Source: an uncultured Prevotellaceae bacterium (GTDB lineage: Bacteria; Bacteroidota; Bacteroidia; Bacteroidales; Bacteroidaceae). From it: a stretch of 42,914 nucleotides of DNA. The translations under genes and the position numbers were made by a program. A model generated the notes under the pieces. It made no database searches. It saw only the letters and a program-made list of their open reading frames with translations, and was not told the DNA's origin. Each line of letters begins with the position of its first letter. Position 1 is the first letter of the stretch. The stretch spans positions 1 through 42,914 of the forward strand of contig OMZE01000051.1 of assembly GCA_900315455.1 (NCBI GenBank). Reading direction: 5' to 3'. Below, piece by piece: positions 6,674 through 14,507 of the stretch.

Positions 6674-8680
6674 TTAAACCTCAAACCTCAAATCTTCATC
6701 CACTAGGTGGGGTAGGGTGACGATGAGGCCTGGGGTGCGCTCCATCTCGCGGCGTATGGCATCGAGGGCTCCGCTGTTGCGTGCCCATCCGCGCCTTGCG
6801 ATACCGTTGTTCACATCCCAGAAGAGCATCTCGCGAATCTTTGCGTCGCTCTCAGCCGTGCCGTCGATGACCATGCCGAAGCCACCGTTGATGACCTCGC
6901 CCCATCCTACACCGCCGCCATTGTGCAGCGACACCCAGGTGGCACCTCTGAAGGCATCGCCGATGACGTTCTGCACCGCCATGTCGGCACAGAAGCGCGA
7001 CCCGTCGTAGATGTTGCTCGTCTCACGGAAGGGAGAGTCGGTGCCCGATACGTCGTGATGGTCGCGGCCGAGCACCACCGGGGCTTTCAGCCTGCCCTCA
7101 CGTATGGCGCGGTTGAACGCCAGCGCTATGGCGGTGCGTCCCTGCGCGTCGGCATAGAGGATGCGTGCCTGAGAGCCTACCACGAGGTGGTTCTTCCCTG
7201 CCTCGCGTATCCAGTGGATGTTGTCGTCGAGTTGTCCGCGGATGTCGTCGGTCACCGTCTTCCTGATTTCCTCCAGCGCCTCGGCTGCCAACTGGTCGGT
7301 GAGGGCGAGGTCGTCGGGGTCGCAAGAGGTGCACACCCAGCGGAACGGACCGAAACCGTAGTCGAAGAAGAGCGGTCCCATGATGTCTTGTACGTAGGAG
7401 GGGTAGCGGAAGTTGCCGTCGGGCAATAAGATGTCGGCACCTGCCCGGCTCGACTCCAGGAGGAAGGCGTTGCCATAGTCGAAGAAATACATGCCCCGGG
7501 CGGTGAGTTGGTTGATGGCAGCCACCTGTCGGCGGAGCGATTCGCGCACCTTCTCCTTGAAGGCTTCTGGCTGGTCGGCCATCATCTGTTTCGACTCCTC
7601 GAGGGTCAGTCCCACGGGGTAGTATCCTCCTGCCCAGGGGTTGTGGAGCGAAGTCTGGTCGCTGCCCAGGTCCACCCGGATGTCTTCCTTGGCAAGACGT
7701 TCCCAGAGGTCCACCACATTGCCTACATAAGCCATCGACACGGTGCGGCGTTCGTCCACCGCCTTGCGTATGGCAGGTATCAGTTCGTCGAGTTGGTCGT
7801 GCAACTCGTCTACCCATCCTTGCTCATACCGTTTGCCGGCAGCCTTGGGATTGATTTCCGCCACCACGCTCACCACGCCGGCGATGTTGCCGGCTTTGGG
7901 CTGGGCGCCCGACATGCCACCGAGTCCGGATGACACGAAGAGCATGCCCTTCGCGTCTTTCTGTCCGGGCTTGAACTTCCGTCGTGCGGCATTCAATACG
8001 GTGATGGTGGTGCCATGGACGATGCCTTGCGGACCGATATACATATACGACCCTGCCGTCATCTGTCCATACTGGCTTACGCCGAGGGCGTTCATCCGCT
8101 CCCAGTCGTCGGGCTTGGAGTAGTTGGGTATCACCATGCCGTTGGTTACCACCACGCGTGGTGCCCCTTTGTGCGAGGGGAAGAGTCCGAGGGGATGCCC
8201 CGAATACATCACCAGCGTTTGCTGGTCGGTCATCTCGCTGAGATATTTCATCGTGAGGCGATATTGCGCCCAGTTCTGGAAGATGGCACCGTTTCCGCCG
8301 TAGATGATGAGTTCGTGGGGATGCTGTGCCACACGCGGGTCGAGGTTGTTTTGTATCATCAGCATGATGGCAGCAGCCTCGCGGGAGCGGTGGGGGTATT
8401 CGTCGATGGGACGGGCATGGATGTCGTAACTCGGACGGTAACGGTACATGTAGATACGTCCAAACTGGCGCAGTTCGTCGGCGAACTCCTTGGCCAAAGC
8501 GGCGTGCAGGTGTTCGGGGAAATAGCGCAGGGCATTGCGCAGGGCGAGGCGCTTCTCCTCGTCGGTGAGGATGTCCTTGCGCTTCGGTGCGTGGTTGATA
8601 TCGGGGTCGTAGGCTTTCGCCTCGGGGAGTTGGTCGGGAATACCGGCTCTTATCTCATTTTGGAATTCTTTGGTGGTCAT
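6674..8680 (-). CDS. hutU: Urocanate hydratase HutU
   Basis: The 668-aa NAD+-dependent enzyme hydrates urocanate to 4-imidazolone-5-propanoate, the second step. Visible family signatures include HELIIYGGNGAIFQNW, MYSGHPLGLFPSH, SSGLGGMSGAQPKA (nucleotide-binding glycine-rich loop), GPFRWVCTSCDPDDL, and GRDHHDVSGTDSPFRET with SLHNGGGVGWGE near the C-terminus. The length matches the long urocanases of animals and many Bacteroidota, not the roughly 555-aa form of Pseudomonas. The frame is open upstream of 8680, but that region overlaps ftcD, and MTTKEFQNEI is the conserved-looking start. The stop and last eight codons lie in a CAAACCT repeat that is the exact inverse of the sequence just upstream of the gene. 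Confidence 0.95.
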   Translation of the reverse strand: MTTKEFQNEIRAGIPDQLPEAKAYDPDINHAPKRKDILTDEEKRLALRNALRYFPEHLHAALAKEFADELRQFGRIYMYRYRPSYDIHARPIDEYPHRSREAAAIMLMIQNNLDPRVAQHPHELIIYGGNGAIFQNWAQYRLTMKYLSEMTDQQTLVMYSGHPLGLFPSHKGAPRVVVTNGMVIPNYSKPDDWERMNALGVSQYGQMTAGSYMYIGPQGIVHGTTITVLNAARRKFKPGQKDAKGMLFVSSGLGGMSGAQPKAGNIAGVVSVVAEINPKAAGKRYEQGWVDELHDQLDELIPAIRKAVDERRTVSMAYVGNVVDLWERLAKEDIRVDLGSDQTSLHNPWAGGYYPVGLTLEESKQMMADQPEAFKEKVRESLRRQVAAINQLTARGMYFFDYGNAFLLESSRAGADILLPDGNFRYPSYVQDIMGPLFFDYGFGPFRWVCTSCDPDDLALTDQLAAEALEEIRKTVTDDIRGQLDDNIHWIREAGKNHLVVGSQARILYADAQGRTAIALAFNRAIREGRLKAPVVLGRDHHDVSGTDSPFRETSNIYDGSRFCADMAVQNVIGDAFRGATWVSLHNGGGVGWGEVINGGFGMVIDGTAESDAKIREMLFWDVNNGIARRGWARNSGALDAIRREMERTPGLIVTLPHLVDEDLRFEV
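6676..6694. repeat. 19-bp inverted repeat flanking hutU, left copy
   Basis: AAACCTCAAACCTCAAATC here is the perfect reverse complement of 8696-8714. It forms the last codons of hutU. Confidence 0.75.
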
Positions 8681-8695
8681 GGGATTAAGGTTTGA

Positions 8696-8714
8696 GATTT
8701 GAGGTTTGAGGTTT
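8696..8714. repeat. 19-bp inverted repeat flanking hutU, right copy
   Basis: GATTTGAGGTTTGAGGTTT here is the perfect reverse complement of 6676-6694 and belongs to a longer GAGGTTT tandem run (8688-8721) between ftcD and hutU. Confidence 0.75.
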
Positions 8715-8721
8715 GAGGTTT

Positions 8722-8749
8722 GGCCTTCGGTCGATATCGGCCGAAGGCC
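8722..8749. other. 28-bp intercistronic palindrome after ftcD
   Basis: GGCCTTCGGTCGATATCGGC and the following CGAAGGCC form an almost perfect palindrome (one mismatch pair). It starts one base after the ftcD stop codon in the direction of transcription. No T-tract follows, so mRNA processing or differential stability of ftcD and hutU is more likely than termination. Confidence 0.65.
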
Positions 8750-8750
8750 G

Positions 8751-10454
8751 CTAAAGTTTGCTTTCCACGATGTCCATGATATCGCGCTCTGCGGTGTTGG
8801 CTTCGGCGATGAGGGCGTTGGCCTCGGCGATGAGCGCTTCGGCTTTTTTGCGGTCGTGGAGCGATGAGGCATTGATTTTCACGTTCAGACCGGCACCCAA
8901 TACGGCAGCGCGTGCGGCTAGGGCACCTACGCCGGCATCCGATACGCTGTTGGGATTGCCATTCGTCGCCATCAGTTTGCAGAGTGGCAGCACCTTTGCC
9001 GCTGCCTTCATCGTGCGGAGGGGCACCTCGGTGGCATAGAGGGTGGCACGCTGTATGGCCTCGGTGCGTAGGACCTTCTCCTGGTCGGTGGTCTTGGGCA
9101 TGCCAAAGGCAGCCATGATACGGTTGAAGGCTTCGGTGTCTTCGTCGGTGAGGTGGAGCAACTCTGCCATGATGCGCTGTCCTTCTTCGGCACTCTGGCT
9201 GAACTCCTGCCACCGCTCGTCCCATCCTGCCTTGTGGGCGGAGAGGTTGGCCACCATCGTGCCTAATGCTGCTCCGAGGGCTCCCATATAGGCGGAGATG
9301 GTGCCGCCACCGGGGGCAGGCGACTCGCGTGAGGTCTCCTCGGCAAAGCCCTTCACGGTAAGGTCGGTGAGGAGCGGCTTTCGGTTGGCATCTTCGAGCA
9401 GGTATTCAATCACCTTCTCGCGTGGGTTGAAGGGGCGCAGGTCGTCGAGTCCCATCGAGTGGATGGCCATCTTCACGATGTCGTCTTCGGGGATGCCTGT
9501 CGACCGGTGCTGTTTCTCCAGGAAATACTTCCCGGCCTCGATGAGTGTGCGCTTGGGCACCAGTCCCACGATTTCAGTGCCGGTGACGCGGATGCCACGT
9601 GCCTGTGCGCAGCGGCACACCTCGTCGAAGGCTTTGTGGAGTGGGGTGGTGTTGATGTCGGTGATGTTCATCGACACCTGTGCGATGCCGTATTCGTCGA
9701 TGTACCAGCCTATGGCTTTCGTCTTCTTCAGCGTGCCGGGAATCATGATGGTGTTGCCGTCGGCATCGCGCATGGGCTTCCCGGTGATGGGGTTTCCTTC
9801 GCGGCGAGGACGTCCTTTCTCACGTACGTCGAAAGCGATGGCATTGGCACGGCGTGTGGAGGTGGTGTTGAGGTTGAAGTTCACGGCGATGAGGAAGTCG
9901 CGTGCACCCACCACGGTGCATCCGGTGCGGGCGATGTCGTCGTCGAAGGGACGGCTGCCGAAGTCGGGCTCCTTGCCGGGCGTGGAGAGTTTCTTGGGTA
10001 TCGCCTCATACTCTCCTGCGCGGCAGACGGCGAGGTTGCGTCGCTCCTCGGTAAAGGCGGCTGCCTCATAGCAATAGCAGGGGATGCGCAGTTCGTCGGC
10101 AATGCGCTTGGCGAGGTCGCGGGCCATCTGTGCGCACTCCTCGAGGGTGATGCCGCTCACGGGGATGAGGGGCAGCACGTCGGTGGCACCGATGCGGGGG
10201 TGTGCGCCATGGTGCTGGCGCATGTCAATCACTTGTCCGGCCTTGCGCACGGCGCGGAAGGCGGCTTCTACCACGGCATCGGGTTCTCCCACGAAAGTGA
10301 TGACAGTGCGGTTGGTGGCTTCGCCTGGGTCGACATTGAGCAGGCGAACACCTTTGGTTTGTTCTATCTCTTGTGAAATTTGCCGTATGGCATCCATGTT
10401 GCGGCCCTCACTGAAGTTGGGCACGCATTCCACCAGTTTTCTCTCCATAGACAT
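8751..10454 (-). CDS. ftcD: Bifunctional glutamate formiminotransferase / formimidoyl-THF cyclodeaminase
   Basis: The 567-aa protein transfers the formimino group from formiminoglutamate to tetrahydrofolate and then deaminates it to 5,10-methenyl-THF, releasing glutamate and ammonia. The N-terminal formiminotransferase region (about 1-330) begins with KLVECVPNFSEGRN and contains HHGAHPRIGATDVLPLIP. The C-terminal cyclodeaminase domain (about 365-560) contains SPAPGGGTISAYMGALGAAL and TNGNPNSVSDAGVGALAA. The architecture is that of mammalian FTCD. In Bacteroides the two activities are usually separate genes (established knowledge). It is the first gene of the minus-strand hut cluster. MERKLVEC two codons later is an alternative start. 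Confidence 0.94.
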   Translation of the reverse strand: MSMERKLVECVPNFSEGRNMDAIRQISQEIEQTKGVRLLNVDPGEATNRTVITFVGEPDAVVEAAFRAVRKAGQVIDMRQHHGAHPRIGATDVLPLIPVSGITLEECAQMARDLAKRIADELRIPCYCYEAAAFTEERRNLAVCRAGEYEAIPKKLSTPGKEPDFGSRPFDDDIARTGCTVVGARDFLIAVNFNLNTTSTRRANAIAFDVREKGRPRREGNPITGKPMRDADGNTIMIPGTLKKTKAIGWYIDEYGIAQVSMNITDINTTPLHKAFDEVCRCAQARGIRVTGTEIVGLVPKRTLIEAGKYFLEKQHRSTGIPEDDIVKMAIHSMGLDDLRPFNPREKVIEYLLEDANRKPLLTDLTVKGFAEETSRESPAPGGGTISAYMGALGAALGTMVANLSAHKAGWDERWQEFSQSAEEGQRIMAELLHLTDEDTEAFNRIMAAFGMPKTTDQEKVLRTEAIQRATLYATEVPLRTMKAAAKVLPLCKLMATNGNPNSVSDAGVGALAARAAVLGAGLNVKINASSLHDRKKAEALIAEANALIAEANTAERDIMDIVESKL

Positions 10455-10528
10455 AGTTTTAAGGTGAGTTGAAACGTGTTGTTAATATGATTTTGTATGT
10501 GTTTTCGTAATATATGATATACCATTTG

Positions 10529-10536
10529 CAAAAGTA
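10529..10536 (-). promoter_or_regulatory. Possible -7 box for the hut cluster
   Basis: TACTTTTG on minus matches TAnnTTTG. I could not find a good TTTG element 19-20 bp upstream, so activator-dependent transcription is possible. The leader would be about 70 nt. Confidence 0.45.
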
Positions 10537-10690
10537 TATAAAAAAACTCAGTTTGTTCATGCCGGGCGTATAAAAAAAAGTTTTTTATTCCATTTCCGTC
10601 TCATTTCGGACATATTTCAGCGTGTTTTTTTCCTTTTGTCTCATATTCCGGCTGTTGTCACAACATCAATTGAAGAAATACGCTGAAAAA

Positions 10691-10722
10691 TGTGGCGGCA
10701 GCGCAAACTCGCCGTAATTTTG
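10691..10722 (+). promoter_or_regulatory. Promoter for the ORF at 10792
   Basis: TGTG (10691-10694), a 20-bp spacer and TAATTTTG (10715-10722) resemble the Bacteroidota promoter, with one mismatch in the upstream element. Confidence 0.5.
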
Positions 10723-10791
10723 CAATGTCGAAAGTCAAGAAGACCATCCGACATCAAGCAAAAAAATTATTAACACAAAAAAATAAACGAT

Positions 10792-11058
10792 ATGAAAACT
10801 ACAAAAACAATCATGACGGCTTTCACAAGCCTCTTCAAGAAAACATTTGCCAGCCACATGATGCTGGTGAGCAGTCTTCCAATGAACATCAAGACTACGG
10901 TGATGAAAGAGTTCCCGGGACGGTCAATCGCTTTTGCCACGAAGGACAATGGTTACATGGTGGAACTGAACGACGGCACGATGCTCTCATTCGATAAAGA
11001 AGGTACATGGAAAGAGGTAGACCACCTGCAAGCACCGCTTTCGTCATTGTGTGCATAG
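10792..11058 (+). CDS. Small PepSY-like protein, possibly truncated
   Basis: The 88-aa product begins with MKTTKTIMTAF and contains KEFPGRSIAFA, then NGYMVELNDGTMLSFDKEG and TWKEVD. This pattern resembles a single repeat of the Bacteroidota putative beta-lactamase-inhibitor-like PepSY-like family, whose members normally carry a cleavable signal peptide and two such repeats. Here there is no clear signal peptide, and the frame stops just after the first repeat (PLSSLCA), beside an intergenic repeat array. It may therefore be a shortened gene. A TAATTTTG promoter box precedes it. It is divergent from the hut cluster, and no functional link is visible. Confidence 0.55.
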   Translation: MKTTKTIMTAFTSLFKKTFASHMMLVSSLPMNIKTTVMKEFPGRSIAFATKDNGYMVELNDGTMLSFDKEGTWKEVDHLQAPLSSLCA

Positions 11059-11224
11059 CAGATTCTGGGCTTCGTTAGATAGCAAGTATTCGAATGGTCA
11101 TTGGGATTTTTTCCCAGTGATCATTTTTTTTGATGGATTGTGCTGCCATTTGGTTATGTCTGTCATACAAATAAAAAATTTGAAAGATTTACTTTCCCTC
11201 GCTTCGCGAACAGTGACCGTTGGT

Positions 11225-11550
11225 TCTCGCCGCAGGCGACTAAGAAAAGGAGTGCGCTTCGCGCAGAAATCTCACAAATCGTTTCAAATCATACAAATCA
11301 AAAAAGATAAAAAGATTTGAAAGATTTGGATAGATTTGTTCGATTTCTCGCCGCAGGCGACTAAGAAAAGGAGTGCGCTTCGCGCAGAAATCTCACAAAT
11401 CGTCACAAATCATACAAATCAAAAAAAAGATAAAAAGATTTGAAAGATTTGGATAGATTTGTTCGATTTCTCGCCGTAGGCGACTAAAAAAAGGAGTGCG
11501 CTTCGCGCAGAAATCTCACAAATCGTCACAAATCAAACAAATAAAAAAGA
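11225..11550. repeat. 121-123-bp tandem repeat array, two full units and a partial third
   Basis: Units start at 11225, 11346 and 11469 with TCTCGCCGCAGGCGACTAAG (GTAGG in the third). Each continues with GGAGTGCGCTTCGCGCAGAA, then ATCTCACAAATCGT and AAAGATTTGAAAGATTTGGA. The third unit lacks the last part. The same building blocks occur in the palindromic element at 15981-16259. Confidence 0.85.
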
Positions 11551-11574
11551 CAGAAATTTCACTTCTTTATTTAA

Positions 11575-11750
11575 CGAACACGAATTTACCGAATCACACG
11601 AATAGTTCTTTCAAAAGTCGCAAGCGACTGAACGAATCTCACGAATATTCTATTTCAATCAAATGTTAGATTCTCCAATTCGTGTTATTCGTACCACCTT
11701 TAGGTGGTTGAGGATTTAATTATTCGGTTCATTCGGTCAATTAGTGTTCG
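11575..11750. repeat. Repeat with imperfect inverted ends
   Basis: CGAACACGAATTTACCGAAT at the left end is an imperfect reverse complement of ATTCGGTCAATTAGTGTTCG at the right end (four mismatches). The left end is also the reverse complement of 54-83. It is probably a decayed copy of the same dispersed element. Confidence 0.6.
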
Positions 11751-11834
11751 TTTTTGTGGAGGTGAAAAAACAAGAATATTGCGTAAAATTGCAAATTTTG
11801 TGGCTGTTTTTATACACATTGTCGGATTTTTAAC

Positions 11835-11842
11835 TATATTTG
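11835..11842 (+). promoter_or_regulatory. -7 box upstream of the DUF805 gene
   Basis: TATATTTG matches TAnnTTTG about 50 bp before the ATG at 11892. The -33 region is weak. Confidence 0.5.
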
Positions 11843-11891
11843 TAGCATATTTGTGTTTTATCTACTCATCTATTAACTAAAAATTTGTACC

Positions 11892-12272
11892 ATGGATTTT
11901 AACGAGATTATTGCGAACTTTTTGGATGTGGTGAAAAACAAGTATGTTCTCTTTGAAGGTCGTGCCGGTCGCAAGGAGTATTGGCTGTTTTATCTTGTCA
12001 ACATCGTCCTCTACTTCATTTTTCTCATTCTCACCGGCATTTTCGGAGATGGAGTGCTGACTTTGATTATCTCGGTGATTTATACGCTGTTCGGTCTTGC
12101 CATCTTGTTGCCGGGAATTGCACTTTGTGTTCGTCGACTCCACGACGTGGGCAAGGGCGGCGGATGGGCTTTCATCGTTTTCGTGCCTATTGTGGGGGCA
12201 TTCATACTGCTCTACTTCATGATTATCAAGGGAGAACCCAACCCCAACCGTTTTGGTCCGCCAGTGGAATAA
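11892..12272 (+). CDS. DUF805 family membrane protein
   Basis: The 126-aa protein has the DUF805 pattern: FEGRAGRKEYWLF before the first helix, three to four membrane segments between about residues 32 and 115, the signature CVRRLHDVGKGGGW between helices, and a C-terminal GEPNPNRFGPP. DUF805 proteins (YhaH/YhaI type) are small inner-membrane proteins of unknown role. The gene stands alone between a repeat region and asd, with its own TATATTTG promoter box and a strong terminator 31 bp after the stop codon. Confidence 0.88.
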   Translation: MDFNEIIANFLDVVKNKYVLFEGRAGRKEYWLFYLVNIVLYFIFLILTGIFGDGVLTLIISVIYTLFGLAILLPGIALCVRRLHDVGKGGGWAFIVFVPIVGAFILLYFMIIKGEPNPNRFGPPVE

Positions 12273-12302
12273 CGGCATGATTGGAAATACCATTGCGTGA
12301 TA

Positions 12303-12350
12303 GGATGGGGAATTTGAAAATGGGTCAAATTTCCCATCCCTTCTTTTGGG
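12303..12350 (+). terminator. Terminator after the DUF805 gene
   Basis: GGATGGGGAATTTGA (12303-12317) pairs with TCAAATTTCCCATCC (12325-12339) with one G-U pair, followed by CTTCTTTTGGGG. The stem is 15 bp with a 7-nt loop. Confidence 0.75.
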
Positions 12351-12465
12351 GCTTTCTGCATCTCATCAGTGAGCGGATGACGAGGATTGAGGAGGTTTTT
12401 AGAAAATAACTTGGCAGATAAAATTTTTTCTTTGCTCAAGTGGCAGATAATATCGGATTTTTATC

Positions 12466-12473
12466 TAATTTTG
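12466..12473 (+). promoter_or_regulatory. -7 box upstream of asd
   Basis: TAATTTTG matches TAnnTTTG about 80 bp before the asd start. The -33 element is not clear. Confidence 0.45.
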
Positions 12474-12553
12474 CACCTTGAAATGCGTGGCGGTAAAAAA
12501 ATGTTATTTTCCGCCCCAAAAAACTATCAAACCTTAAAAGAAAAAAGAAAACG

Positions 12554-13564
12554 ATGAGAGTAGCAATTGTTGGTGCCAGCGGTGCAGTAGGACAGGAGTT
12601 CCTGCGTGTGCTCGACGAACGTGATTTTCCCCTCGATGACCTTGTACTTTTCGGCTCAGAGCGTAGCGCAGGCCGCAAATACACCTTCCGCGGTAAGGAA
12701 TATGGGGTGAAACTCCTTCAACATAACGATGACTTCAAGGACGTGGACATCGCCTTTACGTCGGCAGGTGCCGGCACGTCGAAGACCTTCGCCGAGACCA
12801 TTACCAAGTATGGAGCCGTGATGATTGACAACTCCAGCGCCTTCCGCATGGACGACGACGTGCCCCTGGTGGTGCCTGAATGCAACGCCAGCGACGCCCT
12901 CGACCGCCCACGCGGCATCATCGCCAATCCCAACTGTACTACCATCATGATGGTGGTGGTGTTGCAACCCCTGGAGCGGCTGTCGCATATCCGCCGCATC
13001 CGTGTGTCGAGTTACCAGAGCGCCAGCGGCGCCGGTGCCGCTGCCATGGCAGAACTCGAACAGCAATACCGTGAGATAGTGGAGCAAAAGCCCGTGACGG
13101 TGAAGAAATTCCCCCATCAGTTGGCCTATAACGTCATCCCACAGATTGACGTGTTCCAGCCCAACGGCTATACGAAGGAAGAGATGAAGATGTTTAACGA
13201 GACACGGAAAATCATGCACTCCGACGTGCGCTGCTCCGCCACCTGCGTGAGGGTGTCGTCGCTCCGCTCACACTCCGAGAGTGTATGGATAGAGACCGAA
13301 CGCCCCATCTCTGTGGAAGAGGCACAGGCTGCCATCGCCAACGCGCTGGGCTGCACACTCTGCGACGACCCTGCCAACCTGGTATACCCGATGCCACTCG
13401 ACACTGCAGGCAAAGACGACATCTTCGTGGGCCGTGTGCGCAAGGACCTGGCCGAGGACTGCGGACTCACCCTGTGGCTCAGCGGCGACCAGATACGCAA
13501 GGGTGCTGCCCTCAACGCCGTGCAGATTGCTGAATACCTGATAAAGGTAGGCAATGTAAAATAA
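12554..13564 (+). CDS. asd: Aspartate-semialdehyde dehydrogenase
   Basis: The 336-aa NADP-dependent enzyme converts aspartyl phosphate to aspartate semialdehyde, the branch point for lysine/diaminopimelate, threonine and methionine synthesis. The Rossmann motif [14 protein letters not shown] is at the N-terminus. The catalytic cysteine is in ANPNCTT near residue 128, the active-site segment [12 protein letters not shown] follows, and the catalytic histidine lies in the RSHSESV segment. Length is normal. It is transcribed alone: a terminator precedes it and the next gene starts 185 bp downstream. Confidence 0.95.
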   Translation: MRVAIVGASGAVGQEFLRVLDERDFPLDDLVLFGSERSAGRKYTFRGKEYGVKLLQHNDDFKDVDIAFTSAGAGTSKTFAETITKYGAVMIDNSSAFRMDDDVPLVVPECNASDALDRPRGIIANPNCTTIMMVVVLQPLERLSHIRRIRVSSYQSASGAGAAAMAELEQQYREIVEQKPVTVKKFPHQLAYNVIPQIDVFQPNGYTKEEMKMFNETRKIMHSDVRCSATCVRVSSLRSHSESVWIETERPISVEEAQAAIANALGCTLCDDPANLVYPMPLDTAGKDDIFVGRVRKDLAEDCGLTLWLSGDQIRKGAALNAVQIAEYLIKVGNVK

Positions 13565-13749
13565 CTTAAAACCTGATTTTTGTCCTTATGAGAGAGACTG
13601 GCGGCAATGGTTGGCCAAAGCCGCCGGTTGGCTGAAGATATCTGCCAGTTGGCTGAAAACACCCGCAGCAGATATACGATAGCGTTGTGTTTCTGCGTTA
13701 ATAGAACAAAAGACACTGCTTCGAAATCTTCAAAAATAAAGACAGACAC
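13565..13749. other. asd-VTC spacer with imperfect repeats
   Basis: Units of the type CGGTTGGCTGAAGATATCTG and CAGTTGGCTGAAAACACC occur at about 13625-13663. No clear promoter or terminator is visible. Confidence 0.4.
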
Positions 13750-14505
13750 ATGGAGAGCCTCATACAGAAGTTCGAACCTATCTCTCTTGACGAGATGAGT
13801 GGCATACGGCTCATGAACCGTATCGACACGAAATTTGTCACCACCATGCCGGTGCTGGCAAGGCTTCTCGTCATGGCACAGGGAGAGTACCTGGCACAGG
13901 AGATAGGCGGCGAACGCAACATGCTCTACCACACGACGTACTTCGACACCGCCCACTACGATATGTTCTACACCCACCAGCACGGGCACGCCAATAGGCA
14001 AAAACTGCGCTTCCGCACCTATGTGGCATCCGACCTGCAGTTTCTGGAGGTGAAGACGAAGAACAACCACGGGCGCACGAAGAAGAAGAGGATGCAGGTT
14101 GATGACATGTGTCTCGACGATGCCTCGAAACAGACGTTTATCGACCAGCATCTGCGTTATGGCCACCACGACTTGATGCCTGCGCTGCAAAACAGTTTCC
14201 GGCGACTCACCCTCGTCAACAACGGGCGCACGGAGCGGCTTACCATCGACACCGACCTGCGGTTTCACAACCTGGTGACGGGAACCGACCGCGAGATGGC
14301 CCCCTTGGTCATCGTCGAACTCAAGCGCGACGGACTGTGCTACTCTCCTGTCCTTGAGATGTTGCGCCAACTCAGGGTGTTCCCCCATGGATTCAGCAAA
14401 TACTGCATGGGGTCGGCACTCACCAACGACAAGTTGCGGGTGAACCGTTTCAAGGCACGACTCATAGAAATCAGGAAAATATCAGAAAATAAAATTAGTA
14501 TTTGA
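13750..14505 (+). CDS. VTC-domain polyphosphate polymerase family protein
   Basis: The 251-aa protein resembles the catalytic tunnel domain of the eukaryotic vacuolar transporter chaperone Vtc4 and its bacterial relatives. The basic and acidic residues lining the tunnel are recognisable in NRIDTKFVT, TYFDTAHYDMFYTHQHGHAN, KLRFRTY, QFLEVKTKNN and LVIVELKRDG. Family members make inorganic polyphosphate or act on related phosphate substrates at the inner membrane. It has no membrane helix of its own; the DUF4956 membrane protein starts two bases after its stop codon, so the two very likely form a complex, as in other bacteria where these genes are paired. Confidence 0.85.
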   Translation: MESLIQKFEPISLDEMSGIRLMNRIDTKFVTTMPVLARLLVMAQGEYLAQEIGGERNMLYHTTYFDTAHYDMFYTHQHGHANRQKLRFRTYVASDLQFLEVKTKNNHGRTKKKRMQVDDMCLDDASKQTFIDQHLRYGHHDLMPALQNSFRRLTLVNNGRTERLTIDTDLRFHNLVTGTDREMAPLVIVELKRDGLCYSPVLEMLRQLRVFPHGFSKYCMGSALTNDKLRVNRFKARLIEIRKISENKISI

Positions 14506-14507
14506 CT

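Larger units (their letters stand above)
10455..10791. other. Divergent promoter region between ftcD and a small plus-strand ORF
   Basis: A minus-strand TACTTTTG box (10529-10536) could drive the hut cluster, and a plus-strand TGTG-N20-TAATTTTG (10691-10722) could drive the ORF at 10792. I see no obvious operator palindrome. The region is AT-rich with T-runs at 10567-10630. Confidence 0.5.
11059..11891. other. Long non-coding repeat region
   Basis: The 833-bp gap contains no credible gene. It holds a fragment shared with the MITE at 15981-16259 (11177-11240), a 121-123-bp tandem repeat (11225-11550), an inverted repeat related to 54-142 (11575-11750), a hairpin ACCACCTTTAGGTGGT (11693-11708) and the promoter of the DUF805 gene. 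Confidence 0.7.

Noticed and set aside
11167-11320. Coding remnants downstream of the PepSY-like ORF
   Set aside because: I tried to continue the protein in other frames but found no convincing second PepSY-like repeat.
11225-11550. CRISPR array
   Set aside because: Units are 121-123 bp and nearly identical throughout; there are no short repeats with unique spacers and no cas genes.
13607-13798. 63-codon plus-strand frame with RLAEDICQLAENT
   Set aside because: It overlaps the VTC gene start in another frame and its pattern comes from the imperfect DNA repeats at 13625-13663.
13168-14388. 406-codon minus-strand frame across asd and the VTC gene
   Set aside because: Antisense to two genes with clear motifs; no domain visible in it.
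14502-14504. TTG start for the DUF4956 gene overlapping the VTC stop codon
   Set aside because: The ATG at 14508 is the natural start and avoids the overlap.
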